A DNA stretch of 46,808 nucleotides from Rhizobium sp. Q54 (GCA_945907245.1 CAMDTB010000023.1:1-46808); one strand, 5' to 3'; positions 25,498 to 35,804 are shown, counted from the first letter of the stretch. A program made the numbers and translations. The notes: a model not told the origin generated them from the letters alone.

Positions 25498-26340
25498 TTA
25501 GCTCTGCCGCCGGCTGAGGAAAGCCAGCCGTTCGAACAGGTGAACGTCCTGCTCGTTCTTCAGCAGCGCGCCGTGCAGCGGCGGGATCAGCTTGTTGGGA
25601 TCGCGCTCGCGCAGCATCTCCGGCGTCATGTCCTCGGCCATCAGCAGCTTCAGCCAGTCGAGCAGCTCGGACGTGGACGGCTTCTTCTTCAGGCCCGGCA
25701 CGTCGCGGATCTCGTAGAAGATGCGCAGCGCCTCGCTGACCAGCTTCTTCTGGATGTCCGGGAAATGGACGTCGATGATTTCCTTCATCGTGTCCGGATC
25801 GGGGAACTGGATGTAGTGGAAGAAGCAGCGGCGCAGGAACGCGTCCGGCAACTCCTTCTCGTTGTTCGAGGTGATGATCACGATCGGCCGGTTGATGGCG
25901 ATGACCCGCTCCTGGGTCTCGTAAACGAAGAACTCCATGCGGTCGAGCTCGAGCAGCAGATCGTTCGGGAACTCGATGTCGGCCTTGTCGATCTCGTCGA
26001 TCAGCAGCACCGGGGATTCATCGCCGGTGAAGGCGTCCCACAGCTTGCCCTTGATGATGTAGTTGGAGATGTCGTGCACCTTGGCATCGCCCAGCTGGCT
26101 GTCGCGCAGGCGCGACACGGCGTCGTATTCGTACAGGCCCTGCTGCGCCTTGGTGGTCGACTTGATGTGCCACTGGATCAACGGCTTGTTCAGCGCCTTC
26201 GCCACCTCGATGGCCAGCACGGTCTTGCCGGTGCCCGGCTCGCCCTTGATCAGCAGCGGCCGCTGCAGGGTGATCGCCGCGTTCACCGCCACCTTCAGGT
26301 CCTGGGTGGCGATGTAGCTGTCGGTGCCTTTGAATTTCAT
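25498..26340 (-). CDS. MoxR-family AAA+ ATPase
   Basis: A 280-residue AAA+ protein. Walker A is 'GEPGTGKT' (33-40), Walker B is 'VLLIDEIDKAD' (111-121), sensor 1 is 'IVIITSNNEKELP', and the arginine finger region is 'FLRRCFFHYIQFPD'. 'STTKAQQGLYEYDAVSRLRD' is typical of the CoxD/MoxR branch that works with CoxE-like VWA proteins. The C-terminal lid ends around residue 275. It is the first gene of the probable operon MoxR-VWA-NHLRC2-like. Such ATPases remodel or mature other protein complexes using ATP. The start ATG at 26340 has GGAAACGAGCCC upstream, a modest ribosome site. Confidence 0.93.
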   Translation of the reverse strand: MKFKGTDSYIATQDLKVAVNAAITLQRPLLIKGEPGTGKTVLAIEVAKALNKPLIQWHIKSTTKAQQGLYEYDAVSRLRDSQLGDAKVHDISNYIIKGKLWDAFTGDESPVLLIDEIDKADIEFPNDLLLELDRMEFFVYETQERVIAINRPIVIITSNNEKELPDAFLRRCFFHYIQFPDPDTMKEIIDVHFPDIQKKLVSEALRIFYEIRDVPGLKKKPSTSELLDWLKLLMAEDMTPEMLRERDPNKLIPPLHGALLKNEQDVHLFERLAFLSRRQS

Positions 26341-26532
26341 GGGCTCGTTTCCGGATGAATGCTGTTGTTGCCCCGCAAATTAGGCGTGCGTGCAGGGGGG
26401 ATCAAGAAATAAGGCTCGGCCTCTACTGAATGGAGGCGGGCGGGCGCGCAATCGGCCCGTGCGGTTTCGCGTCGAGGCTGCCCGATGTCCTGGCAATCAC
26501 TGTCTGGATTTTCGTCAGCCGGCGCAGAGACA

Positions 26533-26663
26533 GCCTACCCTTGCGGTAACATTGCGGGAATATCACCCGGTAGCGCTTGGTTTTCACCCGCGCGACGGCA
26601 GGCGCGCATCGCTTCCTCGTGTGCCCCTTGTCAAGGTGTGAAATTTGCATGCCTACCCTTGCG
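26533..26663 (+). repeat. 13-base direct repeat pair upstream of dksA
   Basis: GCCTACCCTTGCG occurs exactly at 26533-26545 and 26651-26663, 118 bases apart start to start. The second copy ends 16 bases before the candidate -35 box of dksA, a suitable place for a regulator. Confidence 0.5.
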
Positions 26664-26679
26664 AAGTGCGTAAAAGCGG

Positions 26680-26708
26680 TTGCAGCGCATTTTCACGTTG
26701 AGTATATG
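26680..26708 (+). promoter_or_regulatory. dksA promoter candidate
   Basis: TTGCAG at 26680-26685 and TATATG at 26703-26708 are separated by exactly 17 bases, a good vegetative-type match. The gene start lies 50 bases downstream. Confidence 0.6.
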
Positions 26709-26758
26709 TCGGCCCGCGAAATAGGCCTCCATCAACTGTATGAGCGGGGTTAGACCAC

Positions 26759-27226
26759 GTGGACAAGATTGTGGATCAAAAAGACTCTCCGGTCTCTGGT
26801 CACAAGGCCAATGGCATAAAACTCCCCGAGGGCTACGAGCCATCCCCCGACGAAGAATTCATGAATCCCACCCAGCTGGCGTACTTCAAGAAGAAGCTGC
26901 TGGACTGGAAGACCGAGATCCTGCGCGAAAGCCGCGAGACGCTGGACCAGCTCCAGGAAGGCGGCATCCAGGAACCCGACCTCGCCGACCGCGCCTCCAC
27001 CGAGACCGACTGGTCGCTGGAGCTGCGCACCCGCGACCGCCAGCGCAAGCTGATCTCCAAGATCGACGCGGCGCTGCGGCGGATCGAGACCGGCGAATCC
27101 GGCGATTGCGAAGTCACCGGCGAACCGATCGGCCTGAAGCGGCTGGAGGCCCGTCCGGTCGCGACCATGACGCTCGAGGCGCAGGAAGCGCACGAGCGCA
27201 AGGAGCGCGTGCACCGAGACGACTGA
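26759..27226 (+). CDS. dksA: RNA polymerase-binding transcription factor DksA (single-cysteine type)
   Basis: A 155-residue protein with the DksA coiled coil (about 40-115, 'YFKKKLLDWKTEILRESRET'). The tip is 'DLADRASTETDW', holding the D-x-x-D-x-A sequence needed to act in the polymerase secondary channel. The globular end 'GDCEVTGEPIGLKRLEARP' keeps only the first of the four zinc-binding cysteines of E. coli DksA; the others are Thr and non-cysteine residues. Zinc binding is thus unlikely. DksA works with ppGpp to adjust rRNA and amino-acid promoters in starvation. The start is GTG at 26759; another GTG follows at 26771. A strong terminator follows the stop. Confidence 0.9.
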   Translation: MDKIVDQKDSPVSGHKANGIKLPEGYEPSPDEEFMNPTQLAYFKKKLLDWKTEILRESRETLDQLQEGGIQEPDLADRASTETDWSLELRTRDRQRKLISKIDAALRRIETGESGDCEVTGEPIGLKRLEARPVATMTLEAQEAHERKERVHRDD

Positions 27227-27251
27227 CACCTTGGGGAGAGGTAAAGGTCAG

Positions 27252-27283
27252 AAAGGCCGGTCCCAGGACCGGCCTTTTCTTTT
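27252..27283 (+). terminator. Intrinsic terminator of dksA
   Basis: The arms AAAGGCCGGTC and GACCGGCCTTT form an 11-bp stem around a four-base loop, followed by TTCTTTT. This is a standard rho-independent terminator just after the dksA stop. Confidence 0.92.
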
Positions 27284-27379
27284 GCGCCGCGACGTGCCGG
27301 CGGAACTCATCACCTCCGTCGGAGCCATAAAGTGAACATTAACGGGAAAGTTTATAATTATCAGTGAGTTGAAAAGGGC

Positions 27380-27408
27380 TTGCGTAAATGGAACAAAACA
27401 GGTACATA
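27380..27408 (+). promoter_or_regulatory. recA promoter with overlapping SOS (LexA) box
   Basis: TTGCGT at 27380-27385 and TACATA at 27403-27408 are 17 bases apart. Within the spacer, GAAC at 27391-27394 and GTAC at 27402-27405 are separated by seven bases. This fits the alphaproteobacterial LexA direct repeat GAAC-N7-GAAC with one mismatch. A bound LexA would cover the promoter, so damage induction is expected. Confidence 0.6.
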
Positions 27409-27458
27409 TCCCTCGTTGAATCGATCGTAGGCGTGTGGAATAACAGAGGGATCAAGCC

Positions 27459-28541
<1,083 letters not shown>

Positions 28542-28564
28542 CGCCGCACCAACCTATCTTCCCG

Positions 28565-28593
28565 ATGACCGGCGCGGGCCTCGCGCCGGTCAT
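28565..28593 (+). terminator. Hairpin downstream of recA
   Basis: A perfect 12-bp stem (ATGACCGGCGCG with its complement) around the five-base loop GGCCT, 24 bases past the recA stop. The T tract is weak (CATTCGATTC), so termination may be partial. Confidence 0.7.
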
Positions 28594-28698
28594 TCGATTC
28601 ATGACGCATGGATGCGGTCGCGCGGGTGCGCTGGACAGGGTTAAGGCCAGACGCTAAAAGCGAAACGCCCGGCATGCACCGGTTCTGGGTAAGGGGAC

Positions 28699-31368
28699 GT
28701 GACCGACGTGAAGAGCGCCAACGAGATCAGGCGGGCATTTCTGGATTTCTTCGTGCGCAACGGCCACACCGCCGTGGCGTCGGCGCCGCTAGTGCCGCAC
28801 AACGATCCCACCCTGATGTTCACAAATGCCGGCATGGTGCCGTTCAAGAACGTGTTCACCGGCAACGAGACGCGCGACTACGTCCGCGCGGCGTCCAGCC
28901 AGAAATGCGTCCGCGCCGGCGGCAAGCACAACGACCTGGACAATGTGGGCTACACGGCGCGCCACCACACCTTTTTCGAGATGCTCGGCAACTTCTCGTT
29001 CGGTGACTATTTCAAGCCCGACGCCATCGAGTTCGCCTGGAACCTGCTGACGAAGGACTTCGCCATCGACCCGAGGCGGCTGACCGTCACCGTCTATCAC
29101 GAGGACGAGGAAGCCGCCGGTCTGTGGCGCAGGATCGCCGGCCTGTCCGACGACCGCATCATCCGCATCGCCACCTCGGACAATTTCTGGTCCATGGGCG
29201 ACACCGGTCCCTGCGGCCCGTGTTCGGAGATCTTCTACGACCACGGCGACCACATCTTTGGCGGCCCACCGGGCTCGCCCGACGAGAATGGCGACCGCTT
29301 CGTCGAGATCTGGAACCTGGTGTTCATGCAGTTCGAGCAGGTGACGCCCGACCAGCGGATCAGCCTGCCCAAGCCCAGCATCGACACCGGCGCCGGCCTG
29401 GAGCGGGTCACCGCCGTCCTGCAGGGCGTGCACGACAATTACGATACCGACCTGCTGCGCGTGCTGATCGAGGCGTCGGCCGAGGCGACCGGCGTCGATC
29501 CCGATGGTCCGCAGAAAGTGTCCCACCGGGTAATCGCCGATCACCTGCGCGCCTGTTCGTTCCTGGTGGCCGATGGCGTGCTGCCGTCCAACGAGGGCCG
29601 CGGCTACGTGCTGCGCCGGATCATGCGCCGCGCCATGCGCCACGCCCACATGCTGGGCGCGCAGGACCCGCTGATGTACCGGCTGGTGCCGGCGCTGGTC
29701 ACCGAGATGGGCCAGGCCTATCCGGAGCTGAACCGGGCCCAGGCGCTGATCAGCGAGACCTTCAGGCTGGAGGAGACCCGCTTCCGCGTGACCCTGGAGC
29801 GCGGCCTGCGGCTGCTGGACGAGGAACTGCAGAAGCTGCCGTCGGGTGCCAAGCTGCCGGGCGAGGTGGCGTTCAAGCTCTACGATACCTATGGCTTCCC
29901 GCTCGACCTGACCGAGGACGCGCTGCGCGCCCAGAACCTGTCGGTCGAGCACGAGGGCTTCGTCGCCGCCATGGCTCGCCAGCGCGCCGAGGCGCGCAAG
30001 GCCTGGGCCGGATCCGGCGAAACAGCCACCGAATCCCTGTGGTTCGAGATCCGCGAGGAACACGGCGCCACCGAGTTCCTCGGCTACGACGCCACGGATG
30101 CGGAAGGCAAGATCGTCGCCATCGTCCGCGACGGCAAGCAGGTCGACGTCGCCGAACCCGGCCAGGAAGTCTCCATCGTCGTCAACCAGACGCCGTTCTA
30201 CGGCGAGTCCGGTGGCCAGATGGGCGACACCGGCTCGCTCGCGGCCGAGACCGGCACGGTCGACGTGACGGATACCCGCAAGGTGCTGGGCGCGCTGCAC
30301 GTGCATGTGGGCACGGTTCATGCCGGGCCGGTGCGCGTCGGCGACGTGGTCCAGATGCATGTGGACGCCGACCGCCGCGACAGGCTGCGCGCCAATCATT
30401 CGGCCACGCACCTGGCGCATGAGGCGCTCAGGCAAGTGCTGGGCCAGCATGTCACCCAAAAGGGTTCGCTGGTCGCGCCCGAACGGCTGCGCTTCGACAT
30501 CTCGCATCAGGCGCCGCTGACGCCGGAGCAGATCACGCTGGTCGAGGAAAAGGTCAACCGGCAGGTCCGCCGCAATGTGGAAGTCACCACGAGGCTGATG
30601 ACGCCCGACGACGCCGTAAAAGCCGGCGCGCTCGCGCTGTTTGGCGAGAAATACGGCGACGAGGTTCGTGTCGTCGGCATGGGCCTTGGCGAGGAGCCGT
30701 CACGCCAGAACTACTCCGTCGAACTGTGCGGCGGCACCCATGTGCGGCGCACCGGCGACATCGGCCTGTTCAAGATCGTCGGCCAGGGCGCCGTCTCGGC
30801 CGGCGTCCGCCGTATCGAGGCGATGACCGGCGAAGGCGCTGTCGACTACGTCAACGAACAGGAGCGCCTGCTCGGGCAGGCCGCGGCGGCGGTGAAAGCC
30901 TCGCCTGCGGAACTGCCGGAGCGCATCACCGCGCTGATGGCGGAGCGCCGCCGGCTGGAGAAGGAACTCGCCGACGCCAAGAAGGCGCTGGCCATGGGCG
31001 GCGGCGCCGCGCGGAGCGCTGACGACGGCGTGCGCGCGGTGGGCTCGGTCAGGATGATCGCCCGCAAGCTCGATGGCGTCTCGGCCAAGGACCTGCGCGG
31101 CCTGATCGACGACGCGAAGAAGTCCCTCGGCTCGGGCATCGCCGCGTTCGTCGCCGTGGCCGATGGCAAGGCGTCGGTCGCCGTCGGCGTCACTGACGAT
31201 CTCACCGGCCGTATCAACGCGGTCGACCTGGTCCGCGCCGGCGCCGAGGCGCTGGGCGGCAAGGGCGGCGGCGGACGGCCCGACATGGCCCAGGCCGGCG
31301 GGCCCGACGTTGCAAAGGCGCAGGATGCGCTCGCCGCCATCGAAGCGGCCGTGGCCGCGGCGGCCTGA
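28699..31368 (+). CDS. alaS: Alanyl-tRNA synthetase
   Basis: An 889-residue class II synthetase of normal length. The catalytic domain opens '[20 protein letters not shown]' and includes '[15 protein letters not shown]' and '[18 protein letters not shown]'. The editing domain has the zinc/deacylase residues in '[12 protein letters not shown]' (about 565-576) and '[13 protein letters not shown]' (about 676-688). The C-terminal DHHA1 domain contains '[16 protein letters not shown]', as expected. The enzyme attaches alanine to tRNA-Ala and hydrolyses mischarged Ser or Gly. The start is GTG at 28699 with AAGGGGA upstream. The potassium-channel gene begins 5 bases after the stop, suggesting some shared transcription. 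Confidence 0.99.
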   Translation: MTDVKSANEIRRAFLDFFVRNGHTAVASAPLVPHNDPTLMFTNAGMVPFKNVFTGNETRDYVRAASSQKCVRAGGKHNDLDNVGYTARHHTFFEMLGNFSFGDYFKPDAIEFAWNLLTKDFAIDPRRLTVTVYHEDEEAAGLWRRIAGLSDDRIIRIATSDNFWSMGDTGPCGPCSEIFYDHGDHIFGGPPGSPDENGDRFVEIWNLVFMQFEQVTPDQRISLPKPSIDTGAGLERVTAVLQGVHDNYDTDLLRVLIEASAEATGVDPDGPQKVSHRVIADHLRACSFLVADGVLPSNEGRGYVLRRIMRRAMRHAHMLGAQDPLMYRLVPALVTEMGQAYPELNRAQALISETFRLEETRFRVTLERGLRLLDEELQKLPSGAKLPGEVAFKLYDTYGFPLDLTEDALRAQNLSVEHEGFVAAMARQRAEARKAWAGSGETATESLWFEIREEHGATEFLGYDATDAEGKIVAIVRDGKQVDVAEPGQEVSIVVNQTPFYGESGGQMGDTGSLAAETGTVDVTDTRKVLGALHVHVGTVHAGPVRVGDVVQMHVDADRRDRLRANHSATHLAHEALRQVLGQHVTQKGSLVAPERLRFDISHQAPLTPEQITLVEEKVNRQVRRNVEVTTRLMTPDDAVKAGALALFGEKYGDEVRVVGMGLGEEPSRQNYSVELCGGTHVRRTGDIGLFKIVGQGAVSAGVRRIEAMTGEGAVDYVNEQERLLGQAAAAVKASPAELPERITALMAERRRLEKELADAKKALAMGGGAARSADDGVRAVGSVRMIARKLDGVSAKDLRGLIDDAKKSLGSGIAAFVAVADGKASVAVGVTDDLTGRINAVDLVRAGAEALGGKGGGGRPDMAQAGGPDVAKAQDALAAIEAAVAAAA

Positions 31369-31373
31369 CAGCC

Positions 31374-32615
31374 ATGGCCAGCGGGTCGGAAGCAAAGAAG
31401 TTCCGGCGCCGACTGTACGAGATACTCGAGATCAGCGCCATCGACGACAAGGTATCGTCGCTCTTCGATGGCTTCATCATCACCATGATCCTGCTCAACG
31501 TCGCCATGGTGGTGTTGGAGACGTCAGAGCTGCTGCACAGCGACTACAGGCCGCTGTTCCACTGGTTCGACATCTTCACCATCGCGGTATTCACAGTGGA
31601 ATATCTGGCCCGCGTCTGGGTCAGCGACATGCAGTCGCACTATCCCCGCAACAAGCCGTGGCGCGCGCGGCTACACTACATGATGTCGCCCTATGCGCTC
31701 ATCGACCTGATCGCCATCCTGCCGTTCTACCTGGGGCTCTACTGGGACCTGCGCATCCTGCGGGTATTCCGGCTCGTGCGGCTGCTGAAGCTGTTCCGGT
31801 ACTCGCCCGCGCTGGCCACCCTGGGCCGTGTGTTCTACGCCGAACGACGCGCGCTGCTGGCGGCCGGGGTCATCGTCATGGGACTGATGGTGTTCTCGGC
31901 AAGCATCATCTACTACCTCGAGCACGAGGCGCAGCCCGAGGTGTTCGCCAGCATCCCCCATTCCATGTGGTGGGCCATGGCGACGCTGACCACTGTCGGT
32001 TATGGCGATATGGCGCCTGTCACCACCGCGGGCCGGGCCTTCGGCGGTGTCGTGATGGTCTGCGGATTAGGCGTGTTTGCACTGCCGGTCGGTATCCTTG
32101 CCTCGGGCTTTGCCGCCGAAATCCGCGACCGGGAATTCATCGTCAACAAGGACCTCCTCGGACAGGTTCCGATCTTCGCCGATCTCGGGCCGCTGCCGCT
32201 GTCGCGCGTCGCCGGGCTGTTGAAGGCGCGCATCTTCGGCCCCAGCGACGTGATCGCGCGGCGCGGCGACGAAGCCGACGGCATGTTCATCATCCTGTCG
32301 GGAGAGGTGGAGATTGCGACCGATGGCCGGAAGCTGCGCATGGCGTCGGGCGAGTTTTTCGGCGAATTGGGCCTGCTGGCGGAACGGCGGCGAAACTTTA
32401 CCGCGACAGCGCGGTCCCGGTGTCAGCTGATGATGCTGCAGAAGGCCGACTTTCTGCACCTGATCACTGAAAACCCGGACATCGGGCGCACCATCCTGCA
32501 GATCGCGCTCGATCGCCTGGGTGCCTTTGGCGCGGACGGCGAGGTGCTGATCGACGAGCGTGAAATGGCCCGCTCCCGCCGCACCATCGAAAGAGCGCTG
32601 CAGCAACTCGGCTAG
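31374..32615 (+). CDS. Voltage-sensor potassium channel with cyclic-nucleotide-binding domain
   Basis: A six-helix channel of 413 residues. S1 is near 30-50 and S2 near 62-82. S4 carries a basic residue at every third position: R127, R130, R133, R136, K139, R142. The pore helix leads to the filter 'TLTTVGYGDMAP' (filter 206-212), followed by S6 'MVCGLGVFALPVGILASGF'. A C-terminal CNBD (about 265-385) contains 'GEFFGELGLLAERRRNFTAT', with the phosphate-binding-cassette Glu and an Arg aligned with that of MloK1. It should therefore be potassium-selective and perhaps gated by voltage and cAMP or cGMP. MloK1-like channels usually lack the strongly charged S4 seen here. It begins 5 bases after alaS. 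Confidence 0.92.
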   Translation: MASGSEAKKFRRRLYEILEISAIDDKVSSLFDGFIITMILLNVAMVVLETSELLHSDYRPLFHWFDIFTIAVFTVEYLARVWVSDMQSHYPRNKPWRARLHYMMSPYALIDLIAILPFYLGLYWDLRILRVFRLVRLLKLFRYSPALATLGRVFYAERRALLAAGVIVMGLMVFSASIIYYLEHEAQPEVFASIPHSMWWAMATLTTVGYGDMAPVTTAGRAFGGVVMVCGLGVFALPVGILASGFAAEIRDREFIVNKDLLGQVPIFADLGPLPLSRVAGLLKARIFGPSDVIARRGDEADGMFIILSGEVEIATDGRKLRMASGEFFGELGLLAERRRNFTATARSRCQLMMLQKADFLHLITENPDIGRTILQIALDRLGAFGADGEVLIDEREMARSRRTIERALQQLG

Positions 32616-32638
32616 CGGCCGGATCGCATGGGACGAAA

Positions 32639-32668
32639 AAGGGCGGCCCGGTTGCCCGCGCCGCCCTT
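32639..32668 (-). terminator. Terminator of icd, between convergent genes
   Basis: AAGGGCGGC and GCCGCCCTT form a 9-bp stem. On the minus strand it is followed by a run of five or more T, so it mainly ends transcription from icd; it also stands just past the channel gene stop. Confidence 0.82.
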
Positions 32669-32688
32669 CCGAAAACCCGGCGTGACGC

Positions 32689-33903
32689 TTACGCCAGCGC
32701 CTTCTGCATGTCCGCATCCAGCTTGGCGAGGAAGTCCTCGGTGGTCAGCCACGCCTGGTCGGGGCTGACCAGGATGGCAAGATCCTTGGTCATGTAGCCG
32801 GCCTCGATGGCGTCGACGCAAACCTTCTCCAGCGTCTCGGCGAAGCGGATCACCTCGGGCGTGCCGTCCAGCTTGCCGCGATGGGCGAGGCCGCGGGTCC
32901 AGGCGAAGATCGACGCGACCGGGTTGGTCGAGGTCTTCTCGCCGCGCTGGTGCTGGCGGTAATGACGGGTGACGGTGCCGTGCGCGGCCTCGGCCTCGCA
33001 GGTCTTGCCGTCGGGCGTCATCAGCACCGAACTCATCATGCCCAGCGAGCCGAAGCCCTGCGCCACCGTGTCCGACTGGACGTCGCCGTCATAGTTCTTG
33101 CAGGCCCAGACGAACGCGCCATCCCACTTCAGCGCCGACGCGACCATGTCGTCGATCAGGCGGTGCTCGTAGGTGATGCCGGCGTCCTTGAACTTGCCGG
33201 CGAACTCCTCGTCGAACACGGCCTGGAACAGGTCCTTGAAGCGGCCGTCATAGGCCTTGAGGATGGTGTTCTTGGTCGACAGGTACACCGGCCACTTGCG
33301 GTCCAGGCCATAGTTCAGGCAGGCACGGGCGAAGTCCATGATGCTGTCGTCGAGGTTGTACATGCCCATCGCCACACCGGCGCTCGGGAACTGGAACACC
33401 TCGTACTCGATCGGCGCGCCGCCGCCCTCGGGCTCGAACTTCATGGTCAGCTTGCCGGCGCCGGGCACCTTGAAGTCGGTGGCGCGGTACTGGTCGCCGA
33501 ACGCGTGACGGCCGATGACGATCGGCTTGGTCCAGCCCGGCACCAGGCGCGGAATGTTGGTGCACACGATCGGCTCGCGGAACACGGTGCCGCCCAGGAT
33601 GTTGCGGATCGTGCCGTTGGGCGACTTCCACATCTTCTTCAGCTTGAATTCCTCGACGCGCGCCTCGTCCGGGGTGATGGTCGCGCACTTCACGCCCACG
33701 CCGTACTGCTTGATCGCGTTGGCGGCATCGATCGTCACCTGGTCGTCGGTGGCGTCGCGGTTTTCCATGCCCAGGTCGTAGTATTTCAGGTCGATGTCGA
33801 GATAGGGGAGGATCAGGCGCTCCTTGATGAAGCTCCAGATGATCCGCGTCATTTCGTCGCCGTCCAGGTCGACAACCGGATTCTTGACTTTGATCTTCGC
33901 CAT
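32689..33903 (-). CDS. icd: NADP-dependent isocitrate dehydrogenase (eukaryote-like homodimer type)
   Basis: A 404-residue enzyme starting '[20 protein letters not shown]'. Substrate-binding motifs include '[20 protein letters not shown]' and '[20 protein letters not shown]'. '[20 protein letters not shown]' holds metal-site aspartates, and '[20 protein letters not shown]' the NADP-specificity region. This subfamily is the mitochondrial/cytosolic IDH1-IDH2 type, common in alphaproteobacteria, not the E. coli type. It oxidises isocitrate to 2-oxoglutarate in the TCA cycle, giving NADPH. The ATG at 33903 has AAAGGATCAAC upstream. The open frame extends further to 34122, but those extra residues do not resemble the family. 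Confidence 0.98.
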   Translation of the reverse strand: MAKIKVKNPVVDLDGDEMTRIIWSFIKERLILPYLDIDLKYYDLGMENRDATDDQVTIDAANAIKQYGVGVKCATITPDEARVEEFKLKKMWKSPNGTIRNILGGTVFREPIVCTNIPRLVPGWTKPIVIGRHAFGDQYRATDFKVPGAGKLTMKFEPEGGGAPIEYEVFQFPSAGVAMGMYNLDDSIMDFARACLNYGLDRKWPVYLSTKNTILKAYDGRFKDLFQAVFDEEFAGKFKDAGITYEHRLIDDMVASALKWDGAFVWACKNYDGDVQSDTVAQGFGSLGMMSSVLMTPDGKTCEAEAAHGTVTRHYRQHQRGEKTSTNPVASIFAWTRGLAHRGKLDGTPEVIRFAETLEKVCVDAIEAGYMTKDLAILVSPDQAWLTTEDFLAKLDADMQKALA

Positions 33904-34033
33904 TCTTGTTGATCCTTTCCAAGCGCGCGTGAACGGGACGCAAAAGTCGCGGCACCATAGCACTGGTGTCCGGGCCGGAAAAGCATGGTCCCGGCCTATT
34001 TCGGGATGGCTGGAATGCAGGCGGCGCGCCCGG

Positions 34034-34618
34034 TCAGGTCCAGTCGGTAAAGCTGGGAATCGTTGGCGGCCTCGCCGCGTCCAGCGCCGCCAGGAGCTGG
34101 TCGACCCGGTCGACGATTTCATACAGTTCCAGGTCCGAAGGCGCGCAGAATCCCGCGGTCACCCGGTCGCGCATCAGCGCCTCGAAATGGTCCCACGCGC
34201 CGCCCGCGTTGAGCAGCACGATCGGCTTGTCGTGAATGCCGATCTGGCGCCAGCTGAGGATCTCCACCGTCTCCTCCAGCGTCCCGATTCCGCCGGGCAG
34301 CGCCACGAACGCGCCGGACAGGTCGAACATCACCCGCTTGCGGTCGTGCATGGTGTCGACGATGTGCAGTTCCGTGAGTCCTTCCTTGAGCAGTTCCTTG
34401 CGCGCCAGATGCCGGGGCATCACGCCGGTCACCCTGCCACCCGCGTCCAGCGCCGCCTGGGCGACGACGTCCATCAGGCCGACGCCGCCGGCGCCGTACA
34501 CCAGGGTGATGCCGTTCCCGGCGAGCGTGCGCCCCAGATCGGCGGCAACCTCCGCCAGTGTCGGGTCCGAGCCGCGGCGGGAGCCGCAGAACACGCATAT
34601 GGCATGGGGCAGGGTCAT
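34034..34618 (-). CDS. LOG-family nucleoside monophosphate phosphoribohydrolase
   Basis: A 194-residue Rossmann-like protein. It opens '[14 protein letters not shown]' and has '[16 protein letters not shown]' and the catalytic '[18 protein letters not shown]' (P-G-G-x-G-T-x-x-E). These define the TIGR00730/LOG family. Members cut the N-glycosidic bond of nucleoside 5'-monophosphates; plant and some bacterial ones release cytokinins, others act in nucleotide salvage. The ATG at 34618 is preferred because GAGGAG precedes it; starting at 34669 would add 17 unlike residues. It is divergent from the membrane-anchored Ig-like gene at 34786. Which nucleotide it uses cannot be told from sequence. Confidence 0.93.
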   Translation of the reverse strand: MTLPHAICVFCGSRRGSDPTLAEVAADLGRTLAGNGITLVYGAGGVGLMDVVAQAALDAGGRVTGVMPRHLARKELLKEGLTELHIVDTMHDRKRVMFDLSGAFVALPGGIGTLEETVEILSWRQIGIHDKPIVLLNAGGAWDHFEALMRDRVTAGFCAPSDLELYEIVDRVDQLLAALDAARPPTIPSFTDWT

Positions 34619-34785
34619 CGAACTCCTCACGGCTGGTGCCGCGCGATATTCCTTATAGGAGGAATCCATTGCGGCGTACCAGCGGCTGCCGCATAAGGTG
34701 CGGCGGATTTGATCCCGCCCGCATTGTGCCTAAGTCAATTGCAGGCGCCTATCCGCCGCCCCGAGCAACCCCTGGAAGCAGTCCC

Positions 34786-35769
34786 GTGCGTAACCGTGTC
34801 GTCCTTATCCTCTTTGCCGTTGCCATCGTGGCCGGCCTCGGTTTCGTCCTGTTCGGCTCGAACACCCCGGAGCCGCCGTCGGCCGCGCCTCTGACCGCGG
34901 ATGGGCAGACCGCTCCGGTTCCGGTGGAGTTCGAACTGGTGCGGCTGAACCGGGAAGGGATGGGCGTCATCGCTGGCAGCGCCGCGCCCGGCGGTTTTGT
35001 CGATGTGATGGCCGAAGGCCGGTCGATCGGCAAGTCGCGCGCCTCTGCCGCCGGCGCCTGGGAGATCGTCGTCGGTACGGCGCTGCCGCCCGGCACCCAC
35101 ATCCTCAGCCTCGCCGCGACGGATGGCATCGGCAATGAAATCCGGTCCTCCGACGTTGCCGTCGTGTTCGTGCCGCAGCCGCCGGACAAAGGGCCGGACC
35201 TCAAGACCGCCAAGGGCGAGAAGAAGCCGGCGGCGGACGATGGTGTGCTTGCGGTGATGCTGCCACGAAAGGGCGGTGTCGCCGGCCGGGTGCTGCAGCG
35301 GCCGGGTCAGCTCAAGCCCGCCCTGTCCCTTGGTGTCGAGTTGGCCGAATTCGACGCTGCCGGACGGACCGTTCTCGGCGGCCGGGCGACCGCCGGCGAC
35401 ACCGTGAACGTGTACCTGGATGGTCGTCCAGTCGCCACTGTCACGGTCGGCGACGACGGTGGCTGGACCGCGACCATTCCAACTGTGACCGCTGCCCCGC
35501 ACAATATCCGCCTGGAGGAGATCGATCCCGGCAACGCCGTCGTGCAGAACGTCAACCAGGTGTTCAACCCTGCCATCACCCTGGCGGTCGATGCCGGCCC
35601 CGATGCCACTGTGCTGGCCGACAGGACCGTCTGGCATGTGGTGCGGCGGATGCCCGGCGGTGCGGCGCGCTATCTCCAGGTGTTCCGACCCGATCAGGGC
35701 GTCGCCGAGCCTAAGGACGGCGACGACGTCAAGATGCCCGGCATCCTCAAGCCCGGCTCCGACATCTGA
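34786..35769 (+). CDS. Membrane-anchored Ig-like repeat protein with degenerate LysM-like end
   Basis: A 327-residue protein from a GTG start with GGAAG upstream. One N-terminal helix ('VVLILFAVAIVAGLGFVLFG') anchors it, and the rest should be periplasmic. Two bacterial Ig-like domains are visible: about 45-130 with 'GSAAPGGFVDVMAEG' and 'AGAWEIVVGTALPPGTHIL', and about 185-270 with 'GRATAGDTVNVYLDGRPVAT' and 'DGGWTATIP'. They are joined by a lysine-rich linker. The end ('TVWHVVRRMPGGAARYLQVF', then 'DDVKMPG') looks like a LysM domain that lost part of its middle. In related genomes similar proteins end with an intact LysM, so peptidoglycan binding may be lost here. A strong terminator follows. 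Confidence 0.75.
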   Translation: MRNRVVLILFAVAIVAGLGFVLFGSNTPEPPSAAPLTADGQTAPVPVEFELVRLNREGMGVIAGSAAPGGFVDVMAEGRSIGKSRASAAGAWEIVVGTALPPGTHILSLAATDGIGNEIRSSDVAVVFVPQPPDKGPDLKTAKGEKKPAADDGVLAVMLPRKGGVAGRVLQRPGQLKPALSLGVELAEFDAAGRTVLGGRATAGDTVNVYLDGRPVATVTVGDDGGWTATIPTVTAAPHNIRLEEIDPGNAVVQNVNQVFNPAITLAVDAGPDATVLADRTVWHVVRRMPGGAARYLQVFRPDQGVAEPKDGDDVKMPGILKPGSDI

Positions 35770-35777
35770 CAAAGCAA

Positions 35778-35804
35778 CGAGGCCCCGGGTGGACCGGGGC
35801 CTCG
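35778..35804 (+). terminator. Hairpin terminator after the Ig-like gene
   Basis: A perfect 11-bp stem (CGAGGCCCCGG and its complement) with loop GTGGA, 8 bases past the stop. It is followed by GCATATTCTC, a weak T tract. Confidence 0.8.

Larger units (their letters stand above)
26341..26758. other. Divergent intergenic region between the MoxR operon and dksA
   Basis: About 420 bases with no supportable gene. It holds the dksA promoter candidate (26680-26708) and an exact 13-base direct repeat GCCTACCCTTGCG at 26533-26545 and 26651-26663. Short frames here have no ribosome site and no recognisable product. Confidence 0.55.

Noticed and set aside
28789-30507. 572-residue minus-strand frame opposite alaS
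   Set aside because: A high-GC shadow of the certain alanyl-tRNA synthetase gene.
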